A DNA stretch of 64,000 nucleotides, from positions 62,001-126,000 of the forward strand of contig NZ_PVXQ01000004.1 of the NCBI RefSeq assembly GCF_002995745.1, in the 5' to 3' direction. Positions 46,781 through 56,375 of this stretch are shown here, one piece after another. Below the pieces are notes generated by a model. That model was not told the origin of the DNA and searched no databases. It saw nothing but the letters and a program-made list of their open reading frames with translations. The translations under genes and the position numbers were made by a program. Within the stretch, counting starts at the first letter, position 1, and every line of letters starts with the position of its first letter. This DNA is from Clostridium vincentii. GTDB taxonomy: Bacteria; Bacillota; Clostridia; Clostridiales; Clostridiaceae.

Positions 46781-46819
46781 TTTATCAAATATTTTACATT
46801 TATTAGGATTAGACAAAAA
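46781..46819 (-). promoter_or_regulatory. Candidate Spo0A boxes upstream of spoIIA
   Basis: Two minus-strand segments resemble the 0A box TTTGTCGAA: TTTTTGTCTAA (46819-46809) and the weaker TTTGATAAA (46789-46781), close to the -35. Spo0A activation of spoIIA is established in spore formers; the sites here are inferred by eye. Confidence 0.35.
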
Positions 46820-46820
46820 T

Positions 46821-46862
46821 TTAAAGCGAAGCATTTTAGAATATTTAATCGCTTCGCTTTAA
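46821..46862. terminator. Terminator-like hairpin after the Lon-like gene
   Basis: TTAAAGCGAAGC (46821-46832) pairs perfectly with GCTTCGCTTTAA (46851-46862), with an 18-base loop and a short T run downstream on the minus strand. Confidence 0.65.
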
Positions 46863-46864
46863 CT

Positions 46865-49168
46865 TTAACCTAATTTAACTTTAGTTTTATATTTTAATAT
46901 CTCATTATTAATTATCTGGTAGAAACTATCCATATTTGTTTTTTCATCTAACATCATAATCTCAATAGCATCTTCAAGGGTGTCCATAGTATAAATGTGA
47001 AATTCCCCTTTACTAATAGCCTCTTCAACTTCTTTCTTTAATATAATTTCCTCCTTATTTAAGAAAGGAATTAGCACACCTTTATTTTTATCATTATTCA
47101 TTAATTTACAAGTCTTATAAAATCCTTCAATCTTCTCACTAACTCCACCTATAGGCTGAACTTCTCCAAATTGATTTATGGAACCAGTTACTGCAATATT
47201 TTGATTAATTCCTTTTTTGCTTAATGATGACAATATACACAATATTTCTGCAACTGAGGCACTATCTCCATCTATTATCCCATAGGTTTGTTCAAAACTC
47301 AGATGAAAATCTACAGGTAATTTTTCATATTGAGATATAATATTGCTTAGTAAACCAGAAATTATATTTATAGACTTTTCATGTATATTACCCGATAAAT
47401 TACTTTCTTTTTGAATGTCAATAATTTTACCATCACCCTTACATACAACGCAAGTAACTCTCAAAGGCCTTCCAAAACTATAATATCCTGAACTTAATAC
47501 AGCTAATCCATTTATACTACCAATTATTTTCCCTTCTAAATTTAATAACATCTTCTTATTTTTGTACATTTCCATTATCTGATCTTCAATTAATTCTTCT
47601 TCATATGCACTTTTTCTTATATCTATCGCTCCAATAATGCCTCGCCCTGGAAATTCAATTTCACTATTAGACAATACCAATAATTTATCGATTTCCTTAA
47701 CATCTATACTTATTTTTCTCTTACTTCCTGCAATTCTACATAAATACTTTATTATTTCTTTAATGGCCTCTGGATCAATTTTATTTATCTTATATTTTTT
47801 AGCTCTATTTTTAATATAACTTGTTAAAATACTTACATTGATTTCATTAAATTCTACTATATCTAAAAATTCAGCACGAAGAGGGAATAGTTTTTTGAAA
47901 TCTTCATCACTATCATAAAGAATATCGTAACTTTCATAGTCTCCTATAATAACTACTTTTACATTTACTGGTATAGCTTTAGGTTTTAGTCCATTTATTG
48001 ATAACATGTCTAGATAACTTCTTGATGAATAAATACTCACCTTTCCATTCATTAAAGTCTTCTTCAAATAATAATAACTATATCCATTCATAATTAACTG
48101 ACTTAACCGTAATATAATACATCCTTCATTAGCTAATAATAACGATCCTGGTGAAATTAACGAAATATCACTTGTATACACGCCATTATGGTTTTCGTAC
48201 TCCACATTTCCAAATAAATTAACTATATTTGGATCATCCTCATATATTACCCTAGGTTTTTGATAATCACTATTATCAACTAAAACAGTAACATTAAACT
48301 TTTCTAGAAAGTTATTTATTAGAGCTTCATCCTCGTCGATATTAATGCTGTAGCAATTAACAAGTCCATTCTCAATATTAGAGAATAATTTTTCTAAATA
48401 CTCATACGCTTCATCTTCAGTAATAAAATTCAATAAAATATCTTCTTTCTGCACTTCAAGTTCAACATCTAAATATTCTATATAGATTTCTTTTAATTTT
48501 TTTATAGATTTAAGTTCAATGTTTTTTAGTTTCTCAAGAACTACCTCTGCCTTCTTTTTAAGCTTTGCAGCTTTTTCAACAATTGAATCTTTTGAATCCT
48601 TTGGTAATTCATCATACTCCTTCTCAGTCATAGATTCACCTTCCTTAATAGGAATAAAAGCAAATCCTCCAGTTGTAGCTTTAACATCAAATCCTTCTAA
48701 TTTTGAAAGTTCTACTAATTCGCCAATATAACCACTTCTCTTATTGTGAATTTCATCAATTATGATGTCTTTTTCAGATTCTGAAGAACTATTATAAAAT
48801 TCTGTAGCAGCATCATAATAGCAATTTTTGATATTTTCTACTGCTTCTTTAAGTTCCTTCCCCTTACCATTAGTTAAAAATATCGGCTCTGGTTTTTTTG
48901 GATCTTCCATGTTAACATAGCAAATATCTTTTGGAGCTTCACAATCTTTATAAATATCCTCAATGAATTCAGTTAAATTCTGTAGTTTATCCTTAGAAAA
49001 AGTGTCTATTAAATATAAATTGTAGCCTTCCTCTTCAATACTTAAGGCTCTCTTTATTTTTTTGTATCCTAATGATACTTGTGGAATATTTTTAAGTTCT
49101 ATCTCTTCTGATTTTTCATTCAAATCAACATTAAATAGTATTTCACTTGGAGTTAACTCTCTTTTCAT
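46865..49168 (-). CDS. Lon-like protease with degenerate ATPase region
   Basis: A 767-residue Lon-family (S16) protein. The C-terminal protease domain has the catalytic serine in GDSASVAEI (about Ser636) and lysine in GVSEKIEGF (about Lys679), a spacing normal for Lon. The central AAA-like part matches the AAA_32/LonB layout. Where a Walker A loop should be it reads GYNLYLIDTFSKDKL (about residue 48), without GxxGxGKT. The Walker B-like LLANEGCIILRLSQL also lacks the usual acidic pair. It may be ATP-independent, as in LonC. ATG 49168 has only a weak SD (GTGGG). It sits upstream of spoIIA; a sporulation role is possible but unproven. Confidence 0.8.
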   Translation of the reverse strand: MKRELTPSEILFNVDLNEKSEEIELKNIPQVSLGYKKIKRALSIEEEGYNLYLIDTFSKDKLQNLTEFIEDIYKDCEAPKDICYVNMEDPKKPEPIFLTNGKGKELKEAVENIKNCYYDAATEFYNSSSESEKDIIIDEIHNKRSGYIGELVELSKLEGFDVKATTGGFAFIPIKEGESMTEKEYDELPKDSKDSIVEKAAKLKKKAEVVLEKLKNIELKSIKKLKEIYIEYLDVELEVQKEDILLNFITEDEAYEYLEKLFSNIENGLVNCYSINIDEDEALINNFLEKFNVTVLVDNSDYQKPRVIYEDDPNIVNLFGNVEYENHNGVYTSDISLISPGSLLLANEGCIILRLSQLIMNGYSYYYLKKTLMNGKVSIYSSRSYLDMLSINGLKPKAIPVNVKVVIIGDYESYDILYDSDEDFKKLFPLRAEFLDIVEFNEINVSILTSYIKNRAKKYKINKIDPEAIKEIIKYLCRIAGSKRKISIDVKEIDKLLVLSNSEIEFPGRGIIGAIDIRKSAYEEELIEDQIMEMYKNKKMLLNLEGKIIGSINGLAVLSSGYYSFGRPLRVTCVVCKGDGKIIDIQKESNLSGNIHEKSINIISGLLSNIISQYEKLPVDFHLSFEQTYGIIDGDSASVAEILCILSSLSKKGINQNIAVTGSINQFGEVQPIGGVSEKIEGFYKTCKLMNNDKNKGVLIPFLNKEEIILKKEVEEAISKGEFHIYTMDTLEDAIEIMMLDEKTNMDSFYQIINNEILKYKTKVKLG

Positions 49169-49308
49169 TTAATTATTACCCACTTTAAAAACTGTATTTT
49201 AGCAGTCTTACTCAAGTAGTTCCCTCCTTTTTTCTAATCTCCTATATAAGTATTCTTTGGAGACTGTTTTAGATAACACTTTCGTTAAATTTTAATTAAT
49301 TTGTAGCA

Positions 49309-49354
49309 TAAAAAAAGATCAATTTTTAAACTTAATTAAAAATTGATCTTCTTT
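49309..49354 (-). terminator. Terminator after trpB
   Basis: A 13-bp perfect stem (49317-49329 with 49336-49348) and 6-base loop, followed on the minus strand by seven Ts (49316-49310). Confidence 0.9.
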
Positions 49355-49365
49355 ATTTAAAACAA

Positions 49366-50532
49366 TTATTTTATTTTACCCATTAACTCCTCAACATCCT
49401 TATCGCCTCTACCAGAAAGATTTACTATAATATAATCATCTTTCTTAAAATTCTTAGCATATTCCATAACATATGATATTGCATGAGAACTTTCTATAGC
49501 TGGTATAATTCCTTCAAGTCTTGATAACATCTTAAAAGCATTTAAAGCTTCCTCATCTGTACATGAGACGTATTTAGCCCTGCCTTCCTTACAAAGATAT
49601 GCATGTTCTGGTCCTACTCCTGGATAATCCAAGCCCGCTGAAATAGAATAAACCTCCTTAGGCTCTCCCTTTTCATTTATTATGCACATAGTTTTCATAC
49701 CATGTACAATAGCGACTTCCCCTTTAGTCATTGTAGCTGCATGCATATCTGTATCCAATCCCTTACCAGCTGCTTCTACCCCAATTAGTTCAACGTCTTT
49801 ATCATCAATGAATTCTGCAAAAGCTCCTATGGCATTACTACCTCCACCAATACAAGCTACTACAGCCTTTGGTAGTTTACCTTCACACGCAAGCCCCTGT
49901 CGTCTAGCTTCAATACTAATTATCCTTTGAAATTCCTTAACTATAGCTGGATACGGATGTGGTCCAACAGCTGATCCTAATACATAGAAGGAATTATCTA
50001 TATCCTTAACCCATTCCCCTATAGCAAGGTCTACTGCCTCTTTTAAAGTCCTTGTGCCGCTAGTTGCTGACACTACCTCAGCTCCAAGAAGCTCCATTTT
50101 AAATACATTTAAGGCTTGTCTTCTCATGTCTTCTTCACCCATATATATTATACATTCCATTCCCATTAAAGCTGCTACAGTAGCAGTTGCAACTCCATGT
50201 TGTCCCGCACCAGTCTCTGCGATAACTTTCTTTTTACCCATTCTCTTTGCAAGTAGCATTTGTCCTAAGACGTTATTTATTTTATGAGCTCCTGTATGAT
50301 TTAAGTCTTCTCTCTTTAAGTAGATCTTACATCCTCCTACATAATCTGTTAATCTTTCTGCAAAATATAGTGGATTTTCTCTACCTACATACTGTTTTAA
50401 ATAATAATTATACTCTTCAACAAAACAAGGCTCATCCTTATACTTTAAAAAAACTTCCTCTAATTTGTTTAATGCTTCTATAGCTGCTGGCGGTACAAAT
50501 TGTCCTCCGAATTCTCCATAAAACTTTTCCAT
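49366..50532 (-). CDS. trpB: Tryptophan synthase beta chain
   Basis: A 388-residue PLP enzyme joining indole and serine. The PLP lysine is in [17 protein letters not shown] near residue 84; the phosphate-binding GGGSNAIG is near 225-232. It begins [20 protein letters not shown], as in standard TrpB1. No trpA or other trp gene is nearby, so it either works on indole taken from the surroundings or pairs with genes elsewhere. ATG 50532 has AGGAGG. It is a single-gene unit with a consensus promoter, a Trp-specific T-box leader and a terminator. Confidence 0.96.
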   Translation of the reverse strand: MEKFYGEFGGQFVPPAAIEALNKLEEVFLKYKDEPCFVEEYNYYLKQYVGRENPLYFAERLTDYVGGCKIYLKREDLNHTGAHKINNVLGQMLLAKRMGKKKVIAETGAGQHGVATATVAALMGMECIIYMGEEDMRRQALNVFKMELLGAEVVSATSGTRTLKEAVDLAIGEWVKDIDNSFYVLGSAVGPHPYPAIVKEFQRIISIEARRQGLACEGKLPKAVVACIGGGSNAIGAFAEFIDDKDVELIGVEAAGKGLDTDMHAATMTKGEVAIVHGMKTMCIINEKGEPKEVYSISAGLDYPGVGPEHAYLCKEGRAKYVSCTDEEALNAFKMLSRLEGIIPAIESSHAISYVMEYAKNFKKDDYIIVNLSGRGDKDVEELMGKIK

Positions 50533-50562
50533 AAATAATTCCTCCTATCTATTTTTTTGTAC

Positions 50563-50853
50563 AAAAAAAGAGCCTATCTCTTTGGGACGATAAACTCGTG
50601 GTGCCACCCATATTTTGAAATAACAAATACTTTATAAGTTATCTCTCTTAATTAAAATACAGAAGATATTCTTCGATATTCTACCAAAGTAACGCTTGGA
50701 CACGGCTAAACTAATCTCTATCAAATAGATTTCATCTCGCATCTACTAAAGCCCATTCCTTAAAATTTCCTGTTCCGTACCTTCCACTAACCGACGGCTC
50801 GCTTTTACATTCAATAATAAGTACTATCTCTAGTCACAGATTTTCTACTATTT
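50563..50853 (-). promoter_or_regulatory. T-box riboswitch, tryptophan specifier, controlling trpB
   Basis: The leader has the conserved T-box GGGTGGCACCACG (minus strand, 50609-50597). With downstream TCGTCCC it forms the antiterminator with the UGGNACC-type bulge that contacts the tRNA acceptor end. A competing terminator (GAGTTTATC 50597-50589 with GATAGGCTC 50578-50570, then seven Ts) uses the same bases. In the Stem I region GAA-TGG-G at 50758-50752 places a UGG tryptophan specifier (50755-50753) after the expected GAA. Uncharged tRNA-Trp would therefore switch trpB on. This accounts for the 373-base gene-free interval. Confidence 0.94.
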
Positions 50854-50859
50854 GTTATT

Positions 50860-50888
50860 ATTATATTTATTTTGAAAAAATTTGTCAA
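50860..50888 (-). promoter_or_regulatory. Consensus promoter of the T-box-trpB unit
   Basis: Minus strand TTGACA (50888-50883), a 17-base spacer and TATAAT (50865-50860): a perfect housekeeping promoter. Confidence 0.92.
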
Positions 50889-50905
50889 TGATTTTCACAT
50901 AATCT

Positions 50906-51952
50906 TTAAAAAAGTTTTAATTGTTCTATTCTATCTTCTTTGAATGAAGATATACTTACCCCGATAAGTCTTACCTCCTCATCCAAATCTTCACTTTCAA
51001 GTAATTCGGTACTGACCTTAAATATTTCTTCAAAAGTTCCTATATAATTATTTAAGGTTTTACTTCGTGTATGACTTTCAAAGTTTGCTGTCTTATACTT
51101 TAATGTAACTGTTTTGCCTAAAATATCCTTAGTTCTCAAAATAGCACTTATGTCCCTAGAAAACTCACTAATGTAGATAAGAAGTTCCTCCTTATCTATA
51201 GTATCTAACTTTAAAGTTCGTTCCTTTCCAACAGATTTTCTTTCCCTAAATGTTTCAACTTGCCTATTATCAATACCACGTATTCTATCATAAACTTCCA
51301 GGCCTAACTTACCCATAAATTCGTAAAAAAAGCCTTTTGGTTGTTCATACAAGTCCTTTACAATAAATATGCCCATATTATTTAATCTCTCTACAGATTT
51401 TTTACCAATTCCAAAAATCTTAGATATAGATAATGGTAATAATATATCCGGTATCATTTCACTTGTAATAACCATCATTCCATTAGGCTTATTCCATTCT
51501 GAGGATAGTTTTGCTAAAAATTTATTATAGGATACCCCAATAGATAATGTTAATCCTAATTCTTTTCTAACCCTATTCTTTATATATAAGCCAGCCTCTT
51601 CTCCAGTTTTAAATCTACTATTAGTAATATCTAAAAACGCTTCATCTATAGAGAGCGGCTCAATAATATCTGTAACCTCTTTAAATATTTTGAATATTTC
51701 ATTTGATATTTCAGTATATCTCCAATATCTACCAGGCAAGAATACTCCCATAGGACAAATAGATCTTGCCATAAAAATTGGCATAGCTGAATGGACACCA
51801 TATTTCCTTGCCTCATAGGAGCAGGTTGAAACAACACCTCTTTCTCCTACCCCTCCTACAATGACTGGTTTTCCTATTAAGTTTGGATTATCTCTTTCCT
51901 CAACAGATGCAAAAAAAGCATCCATATCAACATGTATTATTATTTTTTCCAT
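50906..51952 (-). CDS. dinB: DNA polymerase IV (Y family)
   Basis: A 348-residue translesion polymerase. Catalytic motifs: HVDMDAFFASVEERDNP at the N-terminus, CSYEARKYGVHSAMP, and PLSIDEAFLDIT near residue 104. The helix-hairpin-helix region has ISKIFGIGKKSVERLNNMGI. The last residues EQLKLF form a textbook beta-clamp binding motif (QLxLF). ATG 51952 lies 13 bases after the DUF4003 gene with a weak AG-rich SD, which suggests coupling. Complete and intact. Confidence 0.96.
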   Translation of the reverse strand: MEKIIIHVDMDAFFASVEERDNPNLIGKPVIVGGVGERGVVSTCSYEARKYGVHSAMPIFMARSICPMGVFLPGRYWRYTEISNEIFKIFKEVTDIIEPLSIDEAFLDITNSRFKTGEEAGLYIKNRVRKELGLTLSIGVSYNKFLAKLSSEWNKPNGMMVITSEMIPDILLPLSISKIFGIGKKSVERLNNMGIFIVKDLYEQPKGFFYEFMGKLGLEVYDRIRGIDNRQVETFRERKSVGKERTLKLDTIDKEELLIYISEFSRDISAILRTKDILGKTVTLKYKTANFESHTRSKTLNNYIGTFEEIFKVSTELLESEDLDEEVRLIGVSISSFKEDRIEQLKLF

Positions 51953-51965
51953 ATTTCATACTTTT

Positions 51966-52916
51966 CTAAGCTAATCTCTCTTCAAATACCCCTTGGTTTT
52001 TACTTATTATTGAGGAGTATACTCCCTCTGATAAAAGCTCATTAATATACCTCTCTTCTTTAATATTTCTACTAGCCTCTACTAATACAATTCCTATAAA
52101 TACTCTAAAGCTCTTATCCATATAGAACTCGTACTCTCCTTCTTCTTTGCAAAGATAGTTAATTACTTCATCAACTTTTTTTATATATTCTTTTGGCTTG
52201 TCATATCCTACAACCATTCCTAGTAATGATAAGAACTGATGTCCTATTTTAACATCCTCTTCTTCAAACTCTATTAATAATTTTTCTACTTCATATGAAG
52301 CTTTCTTATTTTTGTTTAATAACACAGCCATAGTTAAACTTTGAATACTATTTTTCGAAAGATTTTCAATTTCCGAATAATCCCTAAATAAATTATCCAT
52401 ATGTTCTATAATTCTTTCCTTCTTAATTCCATTTATGGAAAGAAGTGCACACTCTAGATAATCCTCATCATTTGTAACATTCCTATACTTAGATTTTATT
52501 ATTTCATAAATATCCTTCATCATAACCATATTTGAAAATAATTCTTTTTCTTTACTATGTTTAACTAATGTATAACAGGTTAAAACCAAATATTTGCTTT
52601 CTTTAAATCCAATTTCTAAAAGGTCATTATATGAACTTAATATTTTTGAAATAAACCCCTTAACATCATCCTCTAAAGCAATTAGAAATGAAACCACATA
52701 TAAAATATCCCCTCTAAATGACGACATCCTTGAGGTTTTTTCTTTTATTGAACTTCTAATTAATTTAACCTGTCCACAAGGAACCTCCCGTTTAGCTCCA
52801 GCGTATATTAATGCCGCAAGATGATTAATATAATCTCCGTCATATCTTAATTCTTCTCTAACTTTTCTATAATTTTTTATTGTTAAATCACATATTTTTT
52901 TTGTTGTTATTTCCAT
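51966..52916 (-). CDS. DUF4003-family protein
   Basis: A 316-residue soluble, helix-rich protein of the DUF4003 type (MEITTKKICDLTIKNYRKVR, then ALIYAGAKREVP). No catalytic residues, membrane spans or metal motifs are evident. Function is unknown. ATG 52916 follows GAGGAA. The close spacing to dinB indicates they are co-transcribed, hinting at a stress- or DNA-damage-linked role, though this is only association. No LexA-type operator was recognised upstream. Confidence 0.75.
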   Translation of the reverse strand: MEITTKKICDLTIKNYRKVREELRYDGDYINHLAALIYAGAKREVPCGQVKLIRSSIKEKTSRMSSFRGDILYVVSFLIALEDDVKGFISKILSSYNDLLEIGFKESKYLVLTCYTLVKHSKEKELFSNMVMMKDIYEIIKSKYRNVTNDEDYLECALLSINGIKKERIIEHMDNLFRDYSEIENLSKNSIQSLTMAVLLNKNKKASYEVEKLLIEFEEEDVKIGHQFLSLLGMVVGYDKPKEYIKKVDEVINYLCKEEGEYEFYMDKSFRVFIGIVLVEASRNIKEERYINELLSEGVYSSIISKNQGVFEERLA

Positions 52917-53110
52917 ACTTAATTCCTCTTTTCTTAAACAGTTAATTTATAACTGTCTATATTTATATTATACTATATATTTATCACACATTCATTAATC
53001 TCTTTTAATTCCCTACCTAAATTTTATATTTTTTCTTTGTCAAATTGGTGTCAATTATAGTTTTTAAAAATTCTTTTAAATGTTTTCATATGTTATAAAA
53101 CCTTAAACTA

Positions 53111-53119
53111 TGGTATAAT
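53111..53119 (+). promoter_or_regulatory. Extended -10 promoter of the unknown gene at 53187
   Basis: TGGTATAAT matches the extended -10 consensus, with a poor -35. It lies 67 bases before the start codon. Confidence 0.5.
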
Positions 53120-53186
53120 ACACTTTGATAAGATATCGTACAATTAGTTATTATATGTATAATTTATTCAAAGAAGGAGAATTATT

Positions 53187-53600
53187 ATGGGATTTAAAGA
53201 TAAGTTTAATAAGTATTTTCAAGATTCATATTATCAAAAGTATGGAGATAGAATAGCAAGCACTTCAGGAACAGTAGTTTCCGTTAAATATCACGAAAAA
53301 AACTATATTTTATTTCACACTTTAGTTGTAGACATGGTTCTTAAACCTGATGCTGGAAAAGGAATTGTTAAGGCGAAATACAAAAAAAAGAAGTTCTTTA
53401 AAAAGGTACCCTTTATTGCAGTAAGCATGGGTCATAAAATAATGCTTATGGGCTTAAAGGGAATTAAGGGGAATAAGGATGCTGATATCCTTCAAATACA
53501 AAATATACTTAATTTAACTACCAAGAAAGATTTAGTTCCAATTGATCATTCCCTACTTAAAAAATCTAGACAACAAGCATCCGGCAGACCAAGACATTAA
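53187..53600 (+). CDS. Small basic protein of unknown function
   Basis: A 137-residue protein I do not recognise. It is lysine-rich and probably soluble and cytoplasmic, with short beta-strand-like stretches (STSGTVVSVKYHEKNYILFH) and a basic cluster (KAKYKKKKFFKK), and a tail QQASGRPRH. No signal peptide or enzyme motif. ATG 53187 is preceded by a good AAGGAG. It is monocistronic, with an extended -10 promoter and a strong terminator shared with the convergent Ca2+-type ATPase gene. The basic surface might bind nucleic acid or phospholipid; this is a guess. Confidence 0.72.
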   Translation: MGFKDKFNKYFQDSYYQKYGDRIASTSGTVVSVKYHEKNYILFHTLVVDMVLKPDAGKGIVKAKYKKKKFFKKVPFIAVSMGHKIMLMGLKGIKGNKDADILQIQNILNLTTKKDLVPIDHSLLKKSRQQASGRPRH

Positions 53601-53643
53601 AAAAATACCCCTTAGATTTAAAAATCTAAGGGGTATTTTTTTA
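53599..53643. terminator. Bidirectional terminator between the unknown gene and the Ca2+-type ATPase
   Basis: A long near-perfect palindrome (arms about 53601-53619 and 53622-53641, with ACCCCTTAGATTT and AAATCTAAGGGGT) flanked by A and T runs. Confidence 0.93.
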
Positions 53644-56190
53644 ATATCTTGATTTAATAAAAAGATATATACTATTAATCATAGCAATAATCCCTGAGAA
53701 AAATAAAACTATTAACCATTCTTTTAACCTAAGTGGTACTGTATCAAATACACCTTGTAGGAAAGGAATATAAAGAATACTACAAAGCATTATTACTGAT
53801 ATAGTAACAGCTCCCACTAGATATATATTTGTAAATATCTTTATTTCAAAAATAGAATGCCTCTCTGATCTACATTCAAATACATGGAACAATTGTGACA
53901 TTACTAAGGTTGCTAGAGCTATAGTCCTACATGTGCTTAAATCCATACGGAAATATCTACCTAACATGAATGCAAGCAATGTGCATATCCCTATAAGACA
54001 TCCTCTAACCATTATTTTTTCACTTAACCCTCTTGCAAATATACTCTCTTTCTTTGATCTTGGAGGTTGCCTCATTATATCCTTATTAGGAGGGTCTACT
54101 CCTAAGGCTATTGCTGGCAATCCATCTGTTGCTAAGTTAACAAATAATATTTGAATTGGTGTTAAAGGATTAGGTAATATAAATAGAGATGCTAAAAACA
54201 TAGTTAAAACCTCGCCTAAATTACAAGATAATAAATACCTTATAAATTTTCTTATATTATCATAAATTACCCTTCCCTCTTCTACTGCTGCTACAATAGT
54301 TGCAAAATTGTCATCCATTAATATCATAGATGATGCTTCTTTTGTTACATCAGTTCCTGATATTCCCATAGATATTCCTATATCTGCTTCTTTAATGGCA
54401 GGTGCATCATTTACTCCATCACCTGTCATTGCAACTATATTATTATTATTTTTAAAAGCTCTTACTATTCTTAACTTATGATCTGGGGAAACCCTTGCAA
54501 AAACCCTAATTGAATTTACCTTTACATTTAATTCCTTATCACTTAATTTTTCTAATTCATCCCCTGTTAAAACCTGATCATCCTTATTACATATGTTTAA
54601 AGACTTAGCTATGGCAAGGGCTGTATTTTTATGATCACCAGTAATCATAACAGGTTTTATTCCTGCAATTTTACATTTAAGAACAGCATCTCTTGCCTCT
54701 TCCCTAGGTGGATCTATACTTCCTGCAACTCCGATAAATATTAACCCATTTTCTAATTTTTCATTTTTGTATAATCCTTCTTCCTTATAAGCAGCACCTA
54801 TACACCTCAATGCTCTTGATGACATTGCTTCAACAAAGGCAGCTACCCTCTTTTTCTTTTGGAATGTTAATGGCTTAATTTTATTATCTTCTAATATAAA
54901 TGAACATTTTTCTATTAATCTTTCAGGTGCACCCTTCACGTAACAAGTTTCTCTGCCATTCTCATTAATAATTACTGACATCATTTTTCTAGTTGAATCA
55001 AAGGGTATGTCATAAACTCTCTTTGCTTTTTCCACAAATGTCTTAAGCCCTGAAACTTCTTTATAAAACATTTTAACTAATGCTGTCTCTGTTGGATCTC
55101 CATGTAGGGACTTGTCTATATTTTTTTGCTTAAAATCAAAATTACAATCATTACAATATATAAAAACCTTTTTTAAATAATTAGAATCAGTTAGTTTTTC
55201 ACGGTCTAACTCATATATTCTTCCATCTATATAAACTTCCTTTACTGTCATTTTATTTTGAGTTAAGGTTCCTGTCTTGTCAGAACAAATTACTGATGTA
55301 CAGCCTAAAGTTTCAACTGCAGGAAGCCTTCTTATAAGAGCATTTCTCTTAAGCATTCTTGATACTCCAAGAGCTAAGGCAACTGTTACAATGGCTGCTA
55401 AGCCTTCAGGAATTGCCGCAACAGCCAAGCTTACTCCAAGCAAAAACATTTCTCGAACATCATTACCTCTGATAATTCCTAATCCTGTTACAACTCCACA
55501 AATAATCAGACAAATTACAACTAAAATTTTCCCTAAAGATTCTAACCTTTCCTTAAGAGGAGACTTTTCCTCCTTAATATTATCCAGAAGATTTGCTATT
55601 TTACCCATTTCTGTATTCATTCCAATTCCAGTTACTTTAAATAAACCTCTACCCTTTAGGATTGTAGTTCCCATGAATACATTTGATAATTCCTTTGATG
55701 AGTCCTTATTAACTCCTACAGATTCCCCTGTTAGAAGAGATTCATCTATCATTATTGCTGAAGCTTCTATAAGCACTCCATCTGCAGGTATCCTATCCCC
55801 TGCTTCTAAAATTGCCATATCTCCCATTGTTAAATAAAGTGAATTTAAAACTTTTACTCCACCATCTCTAAAAACCTTACAGGTAGGAGCTGCTAAATTC
55901 TTTAGCGCCTCAAGGGATTTCTCAGTCTTAAATTCTTGCAAAAAACCTAATATTGCATTAACAATAACTATGATAATAATAGTTATTGCATCTGCGGTAT
56001 CCCCCATTATGCCTGAAACTACTGTAGCACCTAATAAAACCCAAACCATAAAATCATTAAACTGAGATATAAATATTAAAATTGGTGAAATCTTCTTTTT
56101 ATGCTGAAATTCATTTAATCCAAATTCTTTCATTCTCTTTTCAGCTTCTCTTGTAGATAATCCTGGAATTACCGTCTTTTCCTGTATCAC
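53641..56190 (-). CDS. Cation-transporting P-type ATPase (Ca2+-type, P2A)
   Basis: An 849-residue pump with all P-type motifs: TGES (residues 154-157), PEGL in span 4 (261-264), the phosphorylated Asp304 in CSDKTGTLT, KGAPE, the TGDH hinge, and TGDGVNDAPA. The acidic residues of the membrane part and overall length fit the SERCA-like group, so Ca2+ or Mn2+ export is likely, though Na+/K+ or other ions cannot be excluded. The start is GTG 56190, with GGAGG seven bases upstream. It is divergent from the pyrophosphatase gene and convergent with the gene at 53187. It gives a useful comparison with the degenerate homologue at 37354. Confidence 0.94.
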   Translation of the reverse strand: MIQEKTVIPGLSTREAEKRMKEFGLNEFQHKKKISPILIFISQFNDFMVWVLLGATVVSGIMGDTADAITIIIIVIVNAILGFLQEFKTEKSLEALKNLAAPTCKVFRDGGVKVLNSLYLTMGDMAILEAGDRIPADGVLIEASAIMIDESLLTGESVGVNKDSSKELSNVFMGTTILKGRGLFKVTGIGMNTEMGKIANLLDNIKEEKSPLKERLESLGKILVVICLIICGVVTGLGIIRGNDVREMFLLGVSLAVAAIPEGLAAIVTVALALGVSRMLKRNALIRRLPAVETLGCTSVICSDKTGTLTQNKMTVKEVYIDGRIYELDREKLTDSNYLKKVFIYCNDCNFDFKQKNIDKSLHGDPTETALVKMFYKEVSGLKTFVEKAKRVYDIPFDSTRKMMSVIINENGRETCYVKGAPERLIEKCSFILEDNKIKPLTFQKKKRVAAFVEAMSSRALRCIGAAYKEEGLYKNEKLENGLIFIGVAGSIDPPREEARDAVLKCKIAGIKPVMITGDHKNTALAIAKSLNICNKDDQVLTGDELEKLSDKELNVKVNSIRVFARVSPDHKLRIVRAFKNNNNIVAMTGDGVNDAPAIKEADIGISMGISGTDVTKEASSMILMDDNFATIVAAVEEGRVIYDNIRKFIRYLLSCNLGEVLTMFLASLFILPNPLTPIQILFVNLATDGLPAIALGVDPPNKDIMRQPPRSKKESIFARGLSEKIMVRGCLIGICTLLAFMLGRYFRMDLSTCRTIALATLVMSQLFHVFECRSERHSIFEIKIFTNIYLVGAVTISVIMLCSILYIPFLQGVFDTVPLRLKEWLIVLFFSGIIAMINSIYLFIKSRY

Positions 56191-56309
56191 TTTTTTTCCT
56201 CCTAAACAACACTATATATATATATATGTTTCTTCTTAAATAAGTTAGAACATAAGAAAGAGTTGCATATTCAATTTTAATAATAATGTTACTAAAATAA
56301 TTCCACTTC

Positions 56310-56338
56310 TTTACTTTTTTATGTTTTACGCTTAAAAT
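56310..56338 (+). promoter_or_regulatory. Candidate promoter of the pyrophosphatase gene
   Basis: TTTACT (56310-56315), 17 bases, TAAAAT (56333-56338), 37 bases before the start codon. Reasonable but not perfect. Confidence 0.38.
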
Positions 56339-56375
56339 ATAAGATGTGAATTCATTATAAAAAGGAGGAACAACA

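Noticed and set aside
50247..50483. Plus-strand frame antisense to the trpB 5' end
   Set aside because: No start signals and opposite to a certain gene.
55277..55837. A 186-codon open frame on the plus strand inside the Ca2+-type ATPase gene
   Set aside because: It is antisense to a highly conserved gene, has no SD and resembles no protein; it is a codon-bias shadow.
56212..56227. TA dinucleotide run in the divergent region before ppaC
   Set aside because: A short simple repeat, expected by chance in such AT-rich DNA; no structure beyond it.
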